Shown here piece after piece: positions 24,859-37,500 of a DNA stretch of 64,000 bases. Position 1 is the first letter of the stretch; the number at the start of each line of letters is the position of its first letter. The stretch is from Tipula vernalis (taxonomy: Eukaryota > Arthropoda > Insecta > Diptera > Tipulidae). A model generated the notes under the pieces. It was not told where the DNA came from. It was given only the letters and a program-made list of their open reading frames with translations, and did not search any database. A program made the translations under genes and the position numbers. The stretch lies in NCBI GenBank assembly GCA_958295665.1, contig OY282558.1, forward strand, positions 461,874,995 through 461,938,994. Reading direction: 5' to 3'.

Positions 24859-25854
24859 ATGTATGAAAATAATCAACCAATTTTAACGCGGTTTGGCATA
24901 ACAATTACAAGTCCCGAGACCTATCATTTGAGGTATCAAGAACCGCAATCGGAGCACAATTGCAGATTTCGGATTTTTACAGCTCTGAATCGGCTGAGCT
25001 ATAGTAAGGTGATTTTCTTCGAATCGAACTTTCTTCGAAATGTATGGTATAGCAATTACAGGTCTCGTGACCTATCATTTGAGGTATCAAGAACCGCAAT
25101 CGGAGCACAATTGCAGATTTCGGATTTTTACAGCTCTGAATCGGCTGAGCTATAGTAAGGTGATTTTCTTCGAATCGAACTTTCTTCGAAATGTATGGTA
25201 TAGCAATTACAGGTCTCGTGACCTATCATTTAAGGTATCAAGAACCGCAATCAGAGCACAATTGTAGATTTCGGATTTTTACAGCTCTGAATCGGCTGAG
25301 CTATAGTAAGGTGATTTTCTTCGAATCGATTTTTCTGTGAAATGTATGGAAATAATCAACCAATTTTAACGCGGTTTGGCATAACAATTACAAGTCTCGA
25401 GACCTATCATTTGAGGTATCAAGAACCGCAATCGGAGCACAATTGCAGATTTCGGATTTTTACAGCTCTGAATCGGCTGAGCTATAGTAAGGTGATTTTC
25501 TTCGAATCGAACTTTCTTCGAAATGTATGGTATAGCAATTACAGGTCTCGTGACCTATCATTTAAGGTATCAAGAACCGCAATCAGAGCACAATTGTAGA
25601 TTTCGGATTTTTACAGCTCTGAATCGGCTGAGCTATAGTAAGGTGATTTTCTTCGAATCGATTTTTCTGTGAAATGTATGGAAATAATCAACCAATTTTA
25701 ACGCGGTTTGGCATAACAATTACAAGTCTCGAGACCTATCATTTGAGGTATCAAGAACCGCAATCGGAGCACAATTGCAGATTTCGGATTTTTACAGCTC
25801 TGAATCGGCTGAGCTATAGTAAGGTGATTTTCTTCGAATCGAACTTTCTTCGAA
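24859..25854 (+). repeat. Type I hexamer
   Basis: Second type I unit of copy A, directly after a type II unit. The monomer before its first anchor has the private change CGGATGAGC near 24812; the same change is seen at the homologous place in copy B before 31676. Confidence 0.9.
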
Positions 25855-27997
25855 ATGTATGGTATAGCAATTACAGGTCTCGTGACCTATCATTTGAGGT
25901 ATCAAGAACCGCAATCGGAGCACAATTGCAGATTTCGGATTTTTACAGCTCTGAATCGGCTGAGCTATAGTAAGGTGATTTTCTTCGAATCGAACTTTCT
26001 TCGAAATGTATGGTATAGCAATTACAGGTCTCGTGACCTATCATTTAAGGTATCAAGAACCGCAATCAGAGCACAATTGTAGATTTCGGATTTTTACAGC
26101 TCTGAATAGGCTGAGCTATAGTAAGGTGATTTTCTTCGAATCGATTTTTCTGTGGAATGTATGGAAATAATCAACCAATTTTAACGCGGTTTGGCATAAC
26201 AATTACAAGTCCCAAGACCTATCATTTGAGGTATCAAGAACCGCAATCGGAGCACAATTGCAGATTTCGGATTTATACAGCTCTGAATCGGCTGAGCTAT
26301 AGTAAGGTGATTTTCTTCGAATCGATTTTTCTGTGAAATGTATGGAAATAATCAACCAATTTTAACGCGGTTTGGCATAACAATTACAAGTCTCGAGACC
26401 TATCATTTGAGGTATCAAGAACCGCAATCGGAGCACAATTGCAGATTTCGGATTTTTACAGCTCTGAATCGGCTGAGCTTTAGTAAGGTGATTTTCTTCG
26501 AATCGTACTTTCTTCGAAATGTATGGTATAGCAATTACAGGTCTCGTGACCTATCATTTAAGGTATCAAGAACCGCAATCAGAGCACAATTGTAGATTTC
26601 GGATTTTTACAGCTCTGAATCGGCTGAGCTATAGTAAGGTGATTTTCTTCGAATCGATTTTTCTGTGAAATGTATGGAAATAATCAACCAATTTTAACGC
26701 GGTTTGGCATAACAATTACAAGTCCCGAGACCTATCATTTGAGGTATCAAGAACCGCAATCGGAGCACAATTGCAGATTTCGGATTTTTACAGCTCTGAA
26801 TCGGCTGAGCTATAGTAAGGTGATTTTCTTCGAATCGAACTTTCTTCGAAATATATGGTATAGCAATTACAGGTCTCGTGACCTATCATTTGAGGTATCA
26901 AGAACCGCAATCGGAGCACAATTGCAGATTTCGGATTTATACAGCTCTGAATCGGCTGAGCTATAGTAAGGTGATTTTCTTCGAATCGATTTTTCTGTGA
27001 AATGTATGGAAATAATCAACCAATTTTAACGCGGTTTGGCATAACAATTACAAGTCTCGAGACCTATCATTTGAGGTATCAAGAACCGTAATCGGAGCAC
27101 AATTGCAGATTTCGGATTTTTACAGCTCTGAATCGGCTGAGCTATAGTAAGGTGATTTTCTTCGAATCGAACTTTCTTCGAAATGTATGGTATAGCAATT
27201 ACAGGTCTCGTGACCTATCATTTGAGGTATCAAGAACCGCAATCGGAGCACAATTGCAGATTTCGGATTTTTACAGCTCTGAATCGGCTGAGCTATGGTA
27301 AGGTGATTTTCTTCGAATCGAACTTTCTTCGAAATGTATGGTATAGCAATTACAGGTCTCGTGACCTATCATTTGAGGTATCAAGAACCGCAATCGGAGC
27401 ACAATTGCAGATTTCGGATTTTTACAGCTCTGAATCGGCTGAGCTATAGTAAGGTGATTTTCTTCGAATCGAACTTTCTTCGAAATGTATGGTATAGCAA
27501 TTACAGGTCTCGTGACCTATCATTTAAGGTATCAAGAACCGCAATCAGAGCACAATTGTAGATTTCGGATTTTTACAGCTCTGAATCGGCTGAGCTATAG
27601 TAAGGTGATTTTCTTCGAATCGATTTTTCTGTGGAATGTATGGAAATAATCAACCAATTTTAACGCGGTTTGGCATAAAAATTACAAGTCCCAAGACCTA
27701 TCATTTGAGGTATCAAGAACCGCAATCGGAGCACAATTGCAGATTTCGGATTTATACAGCTCTGAATCGGCTGAGCTATAGTAAGGTGATTTTCTTCGAA
27801 TCGATTTTTCTGTGAAATGTATGGAAATAATCAACCAATTTTAACGCGGTTTGGCATAACAATTACAAGTCTCGAGACCTATCATTTGAGGTATCAAGAA
27901 CCGCAATCGGAGCACAATTGCAGATTTCGGATTTTTACAGCTCTGAATCGGCTGAGCTATAGTAAGGTGATTTTCTTCGAATCGATTTTTCTGTGAA

Positions 27998-28993
27998 ATG
28001 TATGAAAATAATCAACCAATTTTAACGCGGTTTGGCATAACAATTACAAGTCCCGAGACCTATCATTTGAGGTATCAAGAACCGCAATCGGAGCACAATT
28101 GCAGATTTCGGATTTTTACAGCTCTGAATCGACTGAGCTATAGTAAGGTGATTTTCTTCGAATCGAACTTTCTTCGAAATGTATGGTATAGCAATTACAG
28201 GTCTCGTGACCTATCATTTGAGGTATCAAGAACCGCAATCGGAGCACAATTGCAGATTTCGGATTTTTACAGCTCTGAATCGGCTGAGCTATAGTAAGGT
28301 GATTTTCTTCGAATCGAACTTTCTTCGAAATGTATGGTATAGCAATTACAGGTCTCGTGACCTATCATTTAAGGTATCAAGAACCGCAATCAGAGCACAA
28401 TTGTAGATTTCGGATTTTTACAGCTCTGAATCGGCTGAGCTATAGTAAGGTGATTTTCTTCGAATCGATTTTTCTGTGAAATGTATGGAAATAATCAACC
28501 AATTTTAACGCGGTTTGGCATAACAATTACAAGTCTCGAGACCTATCATTTGAGGTATCAAGAACCGCAATCGGAGCACAATTGCAGATTTCGGATTTTT
28601 ACAGCTCTGAATCGGCTGAGCTATAGTAAGGTGATTTTCTTCGAATCGAACTTTCTTCGAAATGTATGGTATAGCAATTACAGGTCTCGTGACCTATCAT
28701 TTAAGGTATCAAGAACCGCAATCAGAGCACAATTGTAGATTTCGGATTTTTACAGCTCTGAATCGGCTGAGCTATAGTAAGGTGATTTTCTTCGAATCGA
28801 TTTTTCTGTGAAATGTATGGAAATAATCAACCAATTTTAACGCGGTTTGGCATAACAATTACAAGTCTCGAGACCTATCATTTGAGGTATCAAGAACCGC
28901 AATCGGAGCACAATTGCAGATTTCGGATTTTTACAGCTCTGAATCGGCTGAGCTATAGTAAGGTGATTTTCTTCGAATCGATTTTTCTGTGAA
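27998..28993 (+). repeat. Type I hexamer
   Basis: First type I unit of copy B, at offset 6817 from the reference unit at 21181. Both share the private change ATCGACTGAG (near 21312 and 28129). Confidence 0.9.
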
Positions 28994-29989
28994 ATGTATG
29001 AAAATAATCAACCAATTTTAACGCGGTTTGGCATAACAATTACAAGTCCCGAGACCTATCATTTGAGGTATCAAGAACCGCAATCGGAGCACAATTGCAG
29101 ATTTCGGATTTTTACAGCTCTGAATCGGCTGAGCTATAGTAAGGTGATTTTCTTCGAATCGAACTTTCTTCGAAATGTATGGTATAGCAATTACAGGTCT
29201 CGTGACCTATCATTTGAGGTATCAAGAACCGCAATCGGAGCACAATTGCAGATTTCGGATTTTTACAGCTCTGAATCGGCTGAGCTATGGTAAGGTGATT
29301 TTCTTCGAATCGAACTTTCTTCGAAATGTATGGTATAGCAATTACAGGTCTCGTGACCTATCATTTGAGGTATCAAGAACCGCAATCGGAGCACAATTGC
29401 AGATTTCGGATTTTTACAGCTCTGAATCGGCTGAGCTATAGTAAGGTGATTTTCTTCGAATCGAACTTTCTTCGAAATGTATGGTATAGCAATTACAGGT
29501 CTCGTGACCTATCATTTAAGGTATCAAGAACCGCAATCAGAGCACAATTGTAGATTTCGGATTTTTACAGCTCTGAATAGGCTGAGCTATAGTAAGGTGA
29601 TTTTCTTCGAATCGATTTTTCTGTGGAATGTATGGAAATAATCAACCAATTTTAACGCGGTTTGGCATAACAATTACAAGTCCCAAGACCTATCATTTGA
29701 GGTATCAAGAACCGCAATCGGAGCACAATTGCAGATTTCGGATTTATACAGCTCTGAATCGGCTGAGCTATAGTAAGGTGATTTTCTTCGAATCGATTTT
29801 TCTGTGAAATGTATGGAAATAATCAACCAATTTTAACGCGGTTTGGCATAACAATTACAAGTCTCGAGACCTATCATTTGAGGTATCAAGAACCGCAATC
29901 AGAGCACAATTGCAGATTTCGGATTTTTACAGCTCTGAATCGGCTGAGCTATAGTAAGGTGATTTTCTTCGAATCGAACTTTCTTCGAA

Positions 29990-30166
29990 ATGTATGGTAT
30001 AGCAATTACAGGTCTCGTGACCTATCATTTAAGGTATCAAGAACCGCAATCAGAGCACAATTGTAGATTTCGGATTTTTACAGCTCTGAATCGGCTGAGC
30101 GTAAGGTCTTTACAGCTCTGAATCGGCTGAGTAAGGTGATTTTCTTCGAATCGATTTTTCTGTGAA
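29990..30166 (+). repeat. S monomer with 26-bp internal insertion (177 bp), copy B
   Basis: Same rearrangement at the same place as 23173-23349, at exactly 6817 bp distance (GCGTAAGGTC at 30099 versus 23282). It supports a single origin before the composite unit was duplicated. Confidence 0.92.
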
Positions 30167-31675
30167 ATGTATGGAAATAATCAACCAATTTTAACGCGGT
30201 TTGGCATAACAATTACAAGTCTCGAGACCTATCATTTGAGGTATCAAGAACCGCAATCGGAGCACAATTGCAGATTTCGGATTTTTACAGCTCTGAATCG
30301 GCTGAGCTATAGTAAGGTGATTTTCTTCGAATCGAACTTTCTTCGAAATGTATGGTATAGCAATTACAGGTCTCGTGACCTATCATTTAAGGTATCAAGA
30401 ACCGCAATCAGAGCACAATTGTAGATTTCGGATTTTTACAGCTCTGAATCGGCTGAGCTATAGTAAGGTGATTTTCTTCGAATCGATTTTTCTGTGAAAT
30501 GTATGGAAATAATCAACCAATTTTAACGCGGTTTGGCATAACAATTACAAGTCTCGAGACCTATCATTTGAGGTATCAAGAACCGCAATCGGAGCACAAT
30601 TGCAGATTTCGGATTTTTACAGCTCTGAATCGGCTGAGCTATAGTAAGGTGATTTTCTTCGAATCGATTTTTCTGTGAAATGTATGAAAATAATCAACCA
30701 ATTTTAACGCGGTTTGGCATAACAATTACAAGTCCCGAGACCTATCATTTGAGGTATCAAGAACCGCAATCGGAGCACAATTGCAGATTTCGGATTTTTA
30801 CAGCTCTGAATCGGCTGAGCTATAGTAAGGTGATTTTCTTCGAATCGAACTTTCTTCGAAATGTATGGTATAGCAATTACAGGTCTCGTGACCTATCATT
30901 TGAGGTATCAAGAACCGCAATCGGAGCACAATTGCAGATTTCGGATTTTTACAGCTCTGAATCGGCTGAGCTATGGTAAGGTGATTTTCTTCGAATCGAA
31001 CTTTCTTCGAAATGTTTGGTATAGCAATTACAGGTCTCGTGACCTATCATTTGAGGTATCAAGAACCGCAATCGGAGCACAATTGCAGATTTCGGATTTT
31101 TACAGCTCTGAATCGGCTGAGCTATAGTAAGGTGATTTTCTTCGAATCGAACTTTCTTCGAAATGTATGGTATAGCAATTACAGGTCTCGTGACCTATCA
31201 TTTAAGGTATCAAGAACCGCAATCAGAGCACAATTGTAGATTTCGGATTTTTACAGCTCTGAATAGGCTGAGCTATAGTAAGGTGATTTTCTTCGAATCG
31301 ATTTTTCTGTGGAATGTATGGAAATAATCAACCAATTTTAACGCGGTTTGGCATAACAATTACAAGTCCCAAGACCTATCATTTGAGGTATCAAGAACCG
31401 CAATCGGAGCACAATTGCAGATTTCGGATTTATACAGCTCTGAATCGGCTGAGCTATAGTAAGGTGATTTTCTTCGAATCGATTTTTCTGTGAAATGTAT
31501 GGAAATAATCAACCAATTTTAACGCGGTTTGGCATAACAATTACAAGTCTCGAGACCTATCATTTGAGGTATCAAGAACCGCAATCGGAGCACAATTGCA
31601 GATTTCGGATTTTTACAGCTCTGAATCGGATGAGCTATAGTAAGGTGATTTTCTTCGAATCGATTTTTCTGTGAA

Positions 31676-32671
31676 ATGTATGAAAATAATCAACCAATTT
31701 TAACGCGGTTTGGCATAACAATTACAAGTCCCGAGACCTATCATTTGAGGTATCAAGAACCGCAATCGGAGCACAATTGCAGATTTCGGATTTTTACAGC
31801 TCTGAATCGGCTGAGCTATAGTAAGGTGATTTTCTTCGAATCGAACTTTCTTCGAAATGTATGGTATAGCAATTACAGGTCTCGTGACCTATCATTTGAG
31901 GTATCAAGAACCGCAATCGGAGCACAATTGCAGATTTCGGATTTTTACAGCTCTGAATCGGCTGAGCTATAGTAAGGTGATTTTCTTCGAATCGAACTTT
32001 CTTCGAAATGTATGGTATAGCAATTACAGGTCTCGTGACCTATCATTTAAGGTATCAAGAACCGCAATCAGAGCACAATTGTAGATTTCGGATTTTTACA
32101 GCTCTGAATCGGCTGAGCTATAGTAAGGTGATTTTCTTCGAATCGATTTTTCTGTGAAATGTATGGAAATAATCAACCAATTTTAACGCGGTTTGGCATA
32201 ACAATTACAAGTCTCGAGACCTATCATTTGAGGTATCAAGAACCGCAATCGGAGCACAATTGCAGATTTCGGATTTTTACAGCTCTGAATCGGCTGAGCT
32301 ATAGTAAGGTGATTTTCTTCGAATCGAACTTTCTTCGAAATGTATGGTATAGCAATTACAGGTCTCGTGACCTATCATTTAAGGTATCAAGAACCGCAAT
32401 CAGAGCACAATTGTAGATTTCGGATTTTTACAGCTCTGAATCGGCTGAGCTATAGTAAGGTGATTTTCTTCGAATCGATTTTTCTGTGAAATGTATGGAA
32501 ATAATCAACCAATTTTAACGCGGTTTGGCATAACAATTACAAGTCTCGAGACCTATCATTTGAGGTATCAAGAACCGCAATCGGAGCACAATTGCAGATT
32601 TCGGATTTTTACAGCTCTGAATCGGCTGAGCTATAGTAAGGTGATTTTCTTCGAATCGATTTTTCTGTGAA
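31676..32671 (+). repeat. Type I hexamer
   Basis: Second type I unit of copy B. Unlike the matching unit in copy A it is followed by an extra E-variant L at 32672, the point where the inter-copy offset changes from 6817 to 6998. Confidence 0.9.
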
Positions 32672-34542
32672 ATGTATGAAAATAATCAACCAATTTTAAC
32701 GCGGTTTGGCATAACAATTACAAGTCCCGAGACCTATCATTTGAGGTATCAAGAACCGCAATCGGAGCACAATTGCAGATTTCGGATTTTTACAGCTCTG
32801 AATCGGCTGAGCTATAGTAAGGTGATTTTCTTCGAATCGAACTTTCTTCGAAATGTATGGTATAGCAATTACAGGTCTCGTGACCTATCATTTGAGGTAT
32901 CAAGAACCGCAATCGGAGCACAATTGCAGATTTCGGATTTTTACAGCTCTGAATCGGCTGAGCTATAGTAAGGTGATTTTCTTCGAATCGAACTTTCTTC
33001 GAAATGTATGGTATAGCAATTACAGGTCTCGTGACCTATCATTTAAGGTATCAAGAACCGCAATCAGAGCACAATTGTAGATTTCGGATTTTTACAGCTC
33101 TGAATAGGCTGAGCTATAGTAAGGTGATTTTCTTCGAATCGATTTTTCTGTGGAATGTATGGAAATAATCAACCAATTTTAACGCGGTTTGGCATAACAA
33201 TTACAAGTCCCAAGACCTATCATTTGAGGTATCAAGAACCGCAATCGGAGCACAATTGCAGATTTCGGATTTATACAGCTCTGAATCGGCTGAGCTATAG
33301 TAAGGTGATTTTCTTCGAATCGATTTTTCTGTGAAATGTATGGAAATAATCAACCAATTTTAACGCGGTTTGGCATAACAATTACAAGTCTCGAGACCTA
33401 TCATTTGAGGTATCAAGAACCGCAATCGGAGCACAATTGCAGATTTCGGATTTTTACAGCTCTGAATCGGCTGAGCTTTAGTAAGGTGATTTTCTTCGAA
33501 TCGTACTTTCTTCGAAATGTATGGTATAGCAATTACAGGTCTCGTGACCTATCATTTAAGGTATCAAGAACCGCAATCAGAGCACAATTGTAGATTTCGG
33601 ATTTTTACAGCTCTGAATCGGCTGAGCTATAGTAAGGTGATTTTCTTCGAATCGATTTTTCTGTGAAATGTATGGAAATAATCAACCAATTTTAACGCGG
33701 TTTGGCATAACAATTACAAGTCTCGAGACCTATCATTTGAGGTATCAAGAACCGCAATCGGAGCACAATTGCAGATTTCGGATTTTTACAGCTCTGAATC
33801 GGCTGAGCTATAGTAAGGTGATTTTCTTCGAATCGAACTTTCTTCGAAATGTATGGTATAGCAATTACAGGTCTCGTGACCTATCATTTAAGGTATCAAG
33901 AACCGCAATCAGAGCACAATTGTAGATTTCGGATTTTTACAGCTCTGAATCGGCTGAGCTATAGTAAGGTGATTTTCTTCGAATCGATTTTTCTGTGAAA
34001 TGTATGGAAATAATCAACCAATTTTAACGCGGTTTGGCATAACAATTACAAGTCTCGAGACCTATCATTTGAGGTATCAAGAACCGCAATCGGAGCACAA
34101 TTGCAGATTTCGGATTTTTACAGCTCTGAATCGGCTGAGCTATAGTAAGGTGATTTTCTTCGAATCGATTTTTCTGTGAAATGTATGAAAATAATCAACC
34201 AATTTTAACGCGGTTTGGCATAACAATTACAAGTCTCGAGACCTATCATTTGAGGTATCAAGAACCGCAATCGGAGCACAATTGCAGATTTCGGATTTTT
34301 ACAGCTCTGAATCGGCTGAGCTATAGTAAGGTGATTTTCTTCGAATCGATTTTTCTGTGAAATGTATGAAAATAATCAACCAATTTTAACGCGGTTTGGC
34401 ATAACAATTACAAGTCCCGAGACCTATCATTTGAGGTATCAAGAACCGCAATCGGAGCACAATTGCAGATTTCGGATTTATACAGCTCTGAATCGGCTGA
34501 GCTATAGTAAGGTGATTTTCTTCGAATCGATTTTTCTGTGAA

Positions 34543-37500
34543 ATGTATGGAAATAATCAACCTATTTTAACGCGGTTTGGCATAATAATTACAAGTCTCG
34601 AGACCTATCATTTGAGGTATCAAGAACCGTAATCGGAGCACAATTGCAGATTTCGGATTTTTACAGCTCTGAATCGGCTGAGCTATAGTAAGGTGATTTT
34701 CTTCGAATCGAACTTTCTTCGAAATGTATGGTATAGCAATTACAGGTCTCGTGACCTATCATTTGAGGTATCAAGAACCGCAATCGGAGCACAATTGCAG
34801 ATTTCGGATTTTTACAGCTCTGAATCGGCTGAGCTATGGTAAGGTGATTTTCTTCGAATCGAACTTTCTTCGAAATGTATGGTATAGCAATTACAGGTCT
34901 CGTGACCTATCATTTGAGGTATCAAGAACCACAATCGGAGCACAATTGCAGATTTCGGATTTTTACAGCTCTGAATCGGCTGAGCTATAGTAAGGTGATT
35001 TTCTTCGAATCGAACTTTCTTCGAAATGTATGGTATAGCAATTACAGGTCTCGTGACCTATCATTTAAGGTATCAAGAACCGCAATCAGAGCACAATTGT
35101 AGATTTCGGATTTTTACAGCTCTGAATAGGCTGAGCTATAGTAAGGTGATTTTCTTCGAATCGATTTTTCTGTGGAATGTATGGAAATAATCAACCAATT
35201 TTAACGCGGTTTGGCATAACAATTACAAGTCCCAAGACCTATCATTTGAGGTATCAAGAACCGCAATCGGAGCACAATTGCAGATTTCGGATTTATACAG
35301 CTCTGAATCGGCTGAGCTATAGTAAGGTGATTTTCTTCGAATCGATTTTTCTGTGAAATGTATGGAAATAATCAACCAATTTTAACGCGGTTTGGCATAA
35401 CAATTACAAGTCTCGAGACCTATCATTTGAGGTATCAAGAACCGCAATCGGAGCACAATTGCAGATTTCGGATTTTTACAGCTCTGAATCGGCTGAGCTA
35501 TAGTAAGGTGATTTTCTTCGAATCGATTTTTCTGTGAAATGTATGAAAATAATCAACCAATTTTAACGCGGTTTGGCATAACAATTACAAGTCCCGAGAC
35601 CTATCATTTGAGGTATCAAGAACCGCAATCGGAGCACAATTGCAGATTTCGGATTTTTACAGCTCTGAATCGGCTGAGCTATAGTAAGGTGATTTTCTTC
35701 GAATCGAACTTTCTTCGAAATGTATGGTATAGCAATTACAGGTCTCGTGACCTATCATTTGAGGTATCAAGAACCGCAATCGGAGCACAATTGCAGATTT
35801 CGGATTTTTACAGCTCTGAATCGGCTGAGCTATAGTAAGGTGATTTTCTTCGAATCGAACTTTCTTCGAAATGTATGGTATAGCAATTACAGGTCTCGTG
35901 ACCTATCATTTAAGGTATCAAGAACCGCAATCAGAGCACAATTGTAGATTTCGGATTTTTACAGCTCTGAATCGGCTGAGCTATAGTAAGGTGATTTTCT
36001 TCGAATCGATTTTTCTGTGAAATGTATGGAAATAATCAACCAATTTTAACGCGGTTTGGCATAACAATTACAAGTCTCGAGACCTATCATTTGAGGTATC
36101 AAGAACCGCAATCGGAGCACAATTGCAGATTTCGGATTTTTACAGCTCTGAATCGGCTGAGCTATAGTAAGGTGATTTTCTTCGAATCGAACTTTCTTCG
36201 AAATGTATGGTATAGCAATTACAGGTCTCGTGACCTATCATTTAAGGTATCAAGAACCGCAATCAGAGCACAATTGTAGATTTCGGATTTTTACAGCTCT
36301 GAATCGGCTGAGCTATAGTAAGGTGATTTTCTTCGAATCGATTTTTCTGTGAAATGTATGGAAATAATCAACCAATTTTAACGCGGTTTGGCATAACAAT
36401 TACAAGTCTCGAGACCTATCATTTGAGGTATCAAGAACCGCAATCGGAGCACAATTGCAGATTTCGGATTTTTACAGCTCTGAATCGGCTGAGCTATAGT
36501 AAGGTGATTTTCTTCGAATCGATTTTTCTGTGAAATGTATGAAAATAATCAACCAATTTTAACGCGGTTTGGCATAACAAATACAAGTCCCGAGACCTAT
36601 CATTTGAGGTATCAAGAACCGCAATCGGAGCACAATTGCAGATTTCGGATTTTTACAGCTCTGAATCGGCTGAGCTATAGTAAGGTGATTTTCTTCGAAT
36701 CGAACTTTCTTCGAAATGTATGGTATAGCAATTACAGGTCTCGTGACCTATCATTTGAGGTATCAAGAACCGCAATCGGAGCACAATTGCAGATTTCGGA
36801 TTTTTACAGCTCTGAATCGGCTGAGCTATAGTAAGGTGATTTTCTTCGAATCGAACTTTCTTCGAAATGTATGGTATAGCAATTACAGGTCTCGTGACCT
36901 ATCATTTAAGGTATCAAGAACCGCAATCAGAGCACAATTGTAGATTTCGGATTTTTACAGCTCTGAATAGGCTGAGCTATAGTAAGGTGATTTTCTTCGA
37001 ATCGATTTTTCTGTGGAATGTATGGAAATAATCAACCAATTTTAACGCGGTTTGGCATAACAATTACAAGTCCCAAGACCTATCATTTGAGGTATCAAGA
37101 ACCGCAATCGGAGCACAATTGCAGATTTCGGATTTTTACAGCTCTGAATCGGCTGAGCTATAGTAAGGTGATTTTCTTCGAATCGAACTTTCTTCGAAAT
37201 GTATGGTATAGCAATTACAGGTCTCGTGACCTATCATTTAAGGTATCAAGAACCGCAATCAGAGCACAATTGTAGATTTCGGATTTTTACAGCTCTGAAT
37301 CGGCTGAGCTATAGTAAGGTGATTTTCTTCGAATCGATTTTTCTGTGAAATGTATGGAAATAATCAACCAATTTTAACGCGGTTTGGCATAACAATTACA
37401 AGTCTCGAGACCTATCATTTGAGGTATCAAGAACCGCAATCGGAGCACAATTGCAGATTTCGGATTTTTACAGCTCTGAATCGGCTGAGCTATAGTAAGG

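Larger units (their letters stand above)
20185..27001 (+). repeat. Composite higher-order repeat, copy A (6817 bp)
   Basis: Monomer anchors: 20185L 20366S 20517S 20668S 20819L 21000L 21181L 21362S 21513S 21664L 21845S 21996L 22177L 22358S 22509S 22660S 22811L 22992L 23173S 23350L 23531S 23682L 23863L 24044S 24195S 24346S 24497L 24678L 24859L 25040S 25191S 25342L 25523S 25674L 25855S 26006S 26157L 26338L 26519S 26670L 26851S. In units this reads type II hexamer, type I, type II, a 690-bp connector (23173-23862), type II, type I, and a 1147-bp connector (25855-27001). That is 5 x 996 + 690 + 1147 = 6817. Each type II unit contains an L with the private changes CTGTGGAATG and CCCAAGACC. Homology with copy B begins slightly earlier, near 19.85 kb. 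Confidence 0.93.
27002..34542 (+). repeat. Composite higher-order repeat, copy B (7541 bp)
   Basis: Monomer anchors: 27002L 27183S 27334S 27485S 27636L 27817L 27998L 28179S 28330S 28481L 28662S 28813L 28994L 29175S 29326S 29477S 29628L 29809L 29990S 30167L 30348S 30499L 30680L 30861S 31012S 31163S 31314L 31495L 31676L 31857S 32008S 32159L 32340S 32491L 32672L 32853S 33004S 33155L 33336L 33517S 33668L 33849S 34000L 34181L 34362L. Anchors and private variants match copy A at an offset of exactly 6817 up to 32491, including the 26-bp insertion. An extra E-type L at 32672 then shifts the offset to 6998 through 33517. The terminal segment (32672-34542, 1871 bp) has four more L than the 1147-bp connector of copy A. 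A private ATGTTTGG anchor at 31012 shows the copy is not identical. Confidence 0.93.

Noticed and set aside
19853..34542. The 6817-bp duplication as a pure assembly artefact
   Set aside because: Not fully excluded, but copy B has private changes (an extra L at 32672, ATGTTTGG at 31012, four more L at its end), which an artificial copy would not be expected to have. Spanning reads would settle it.
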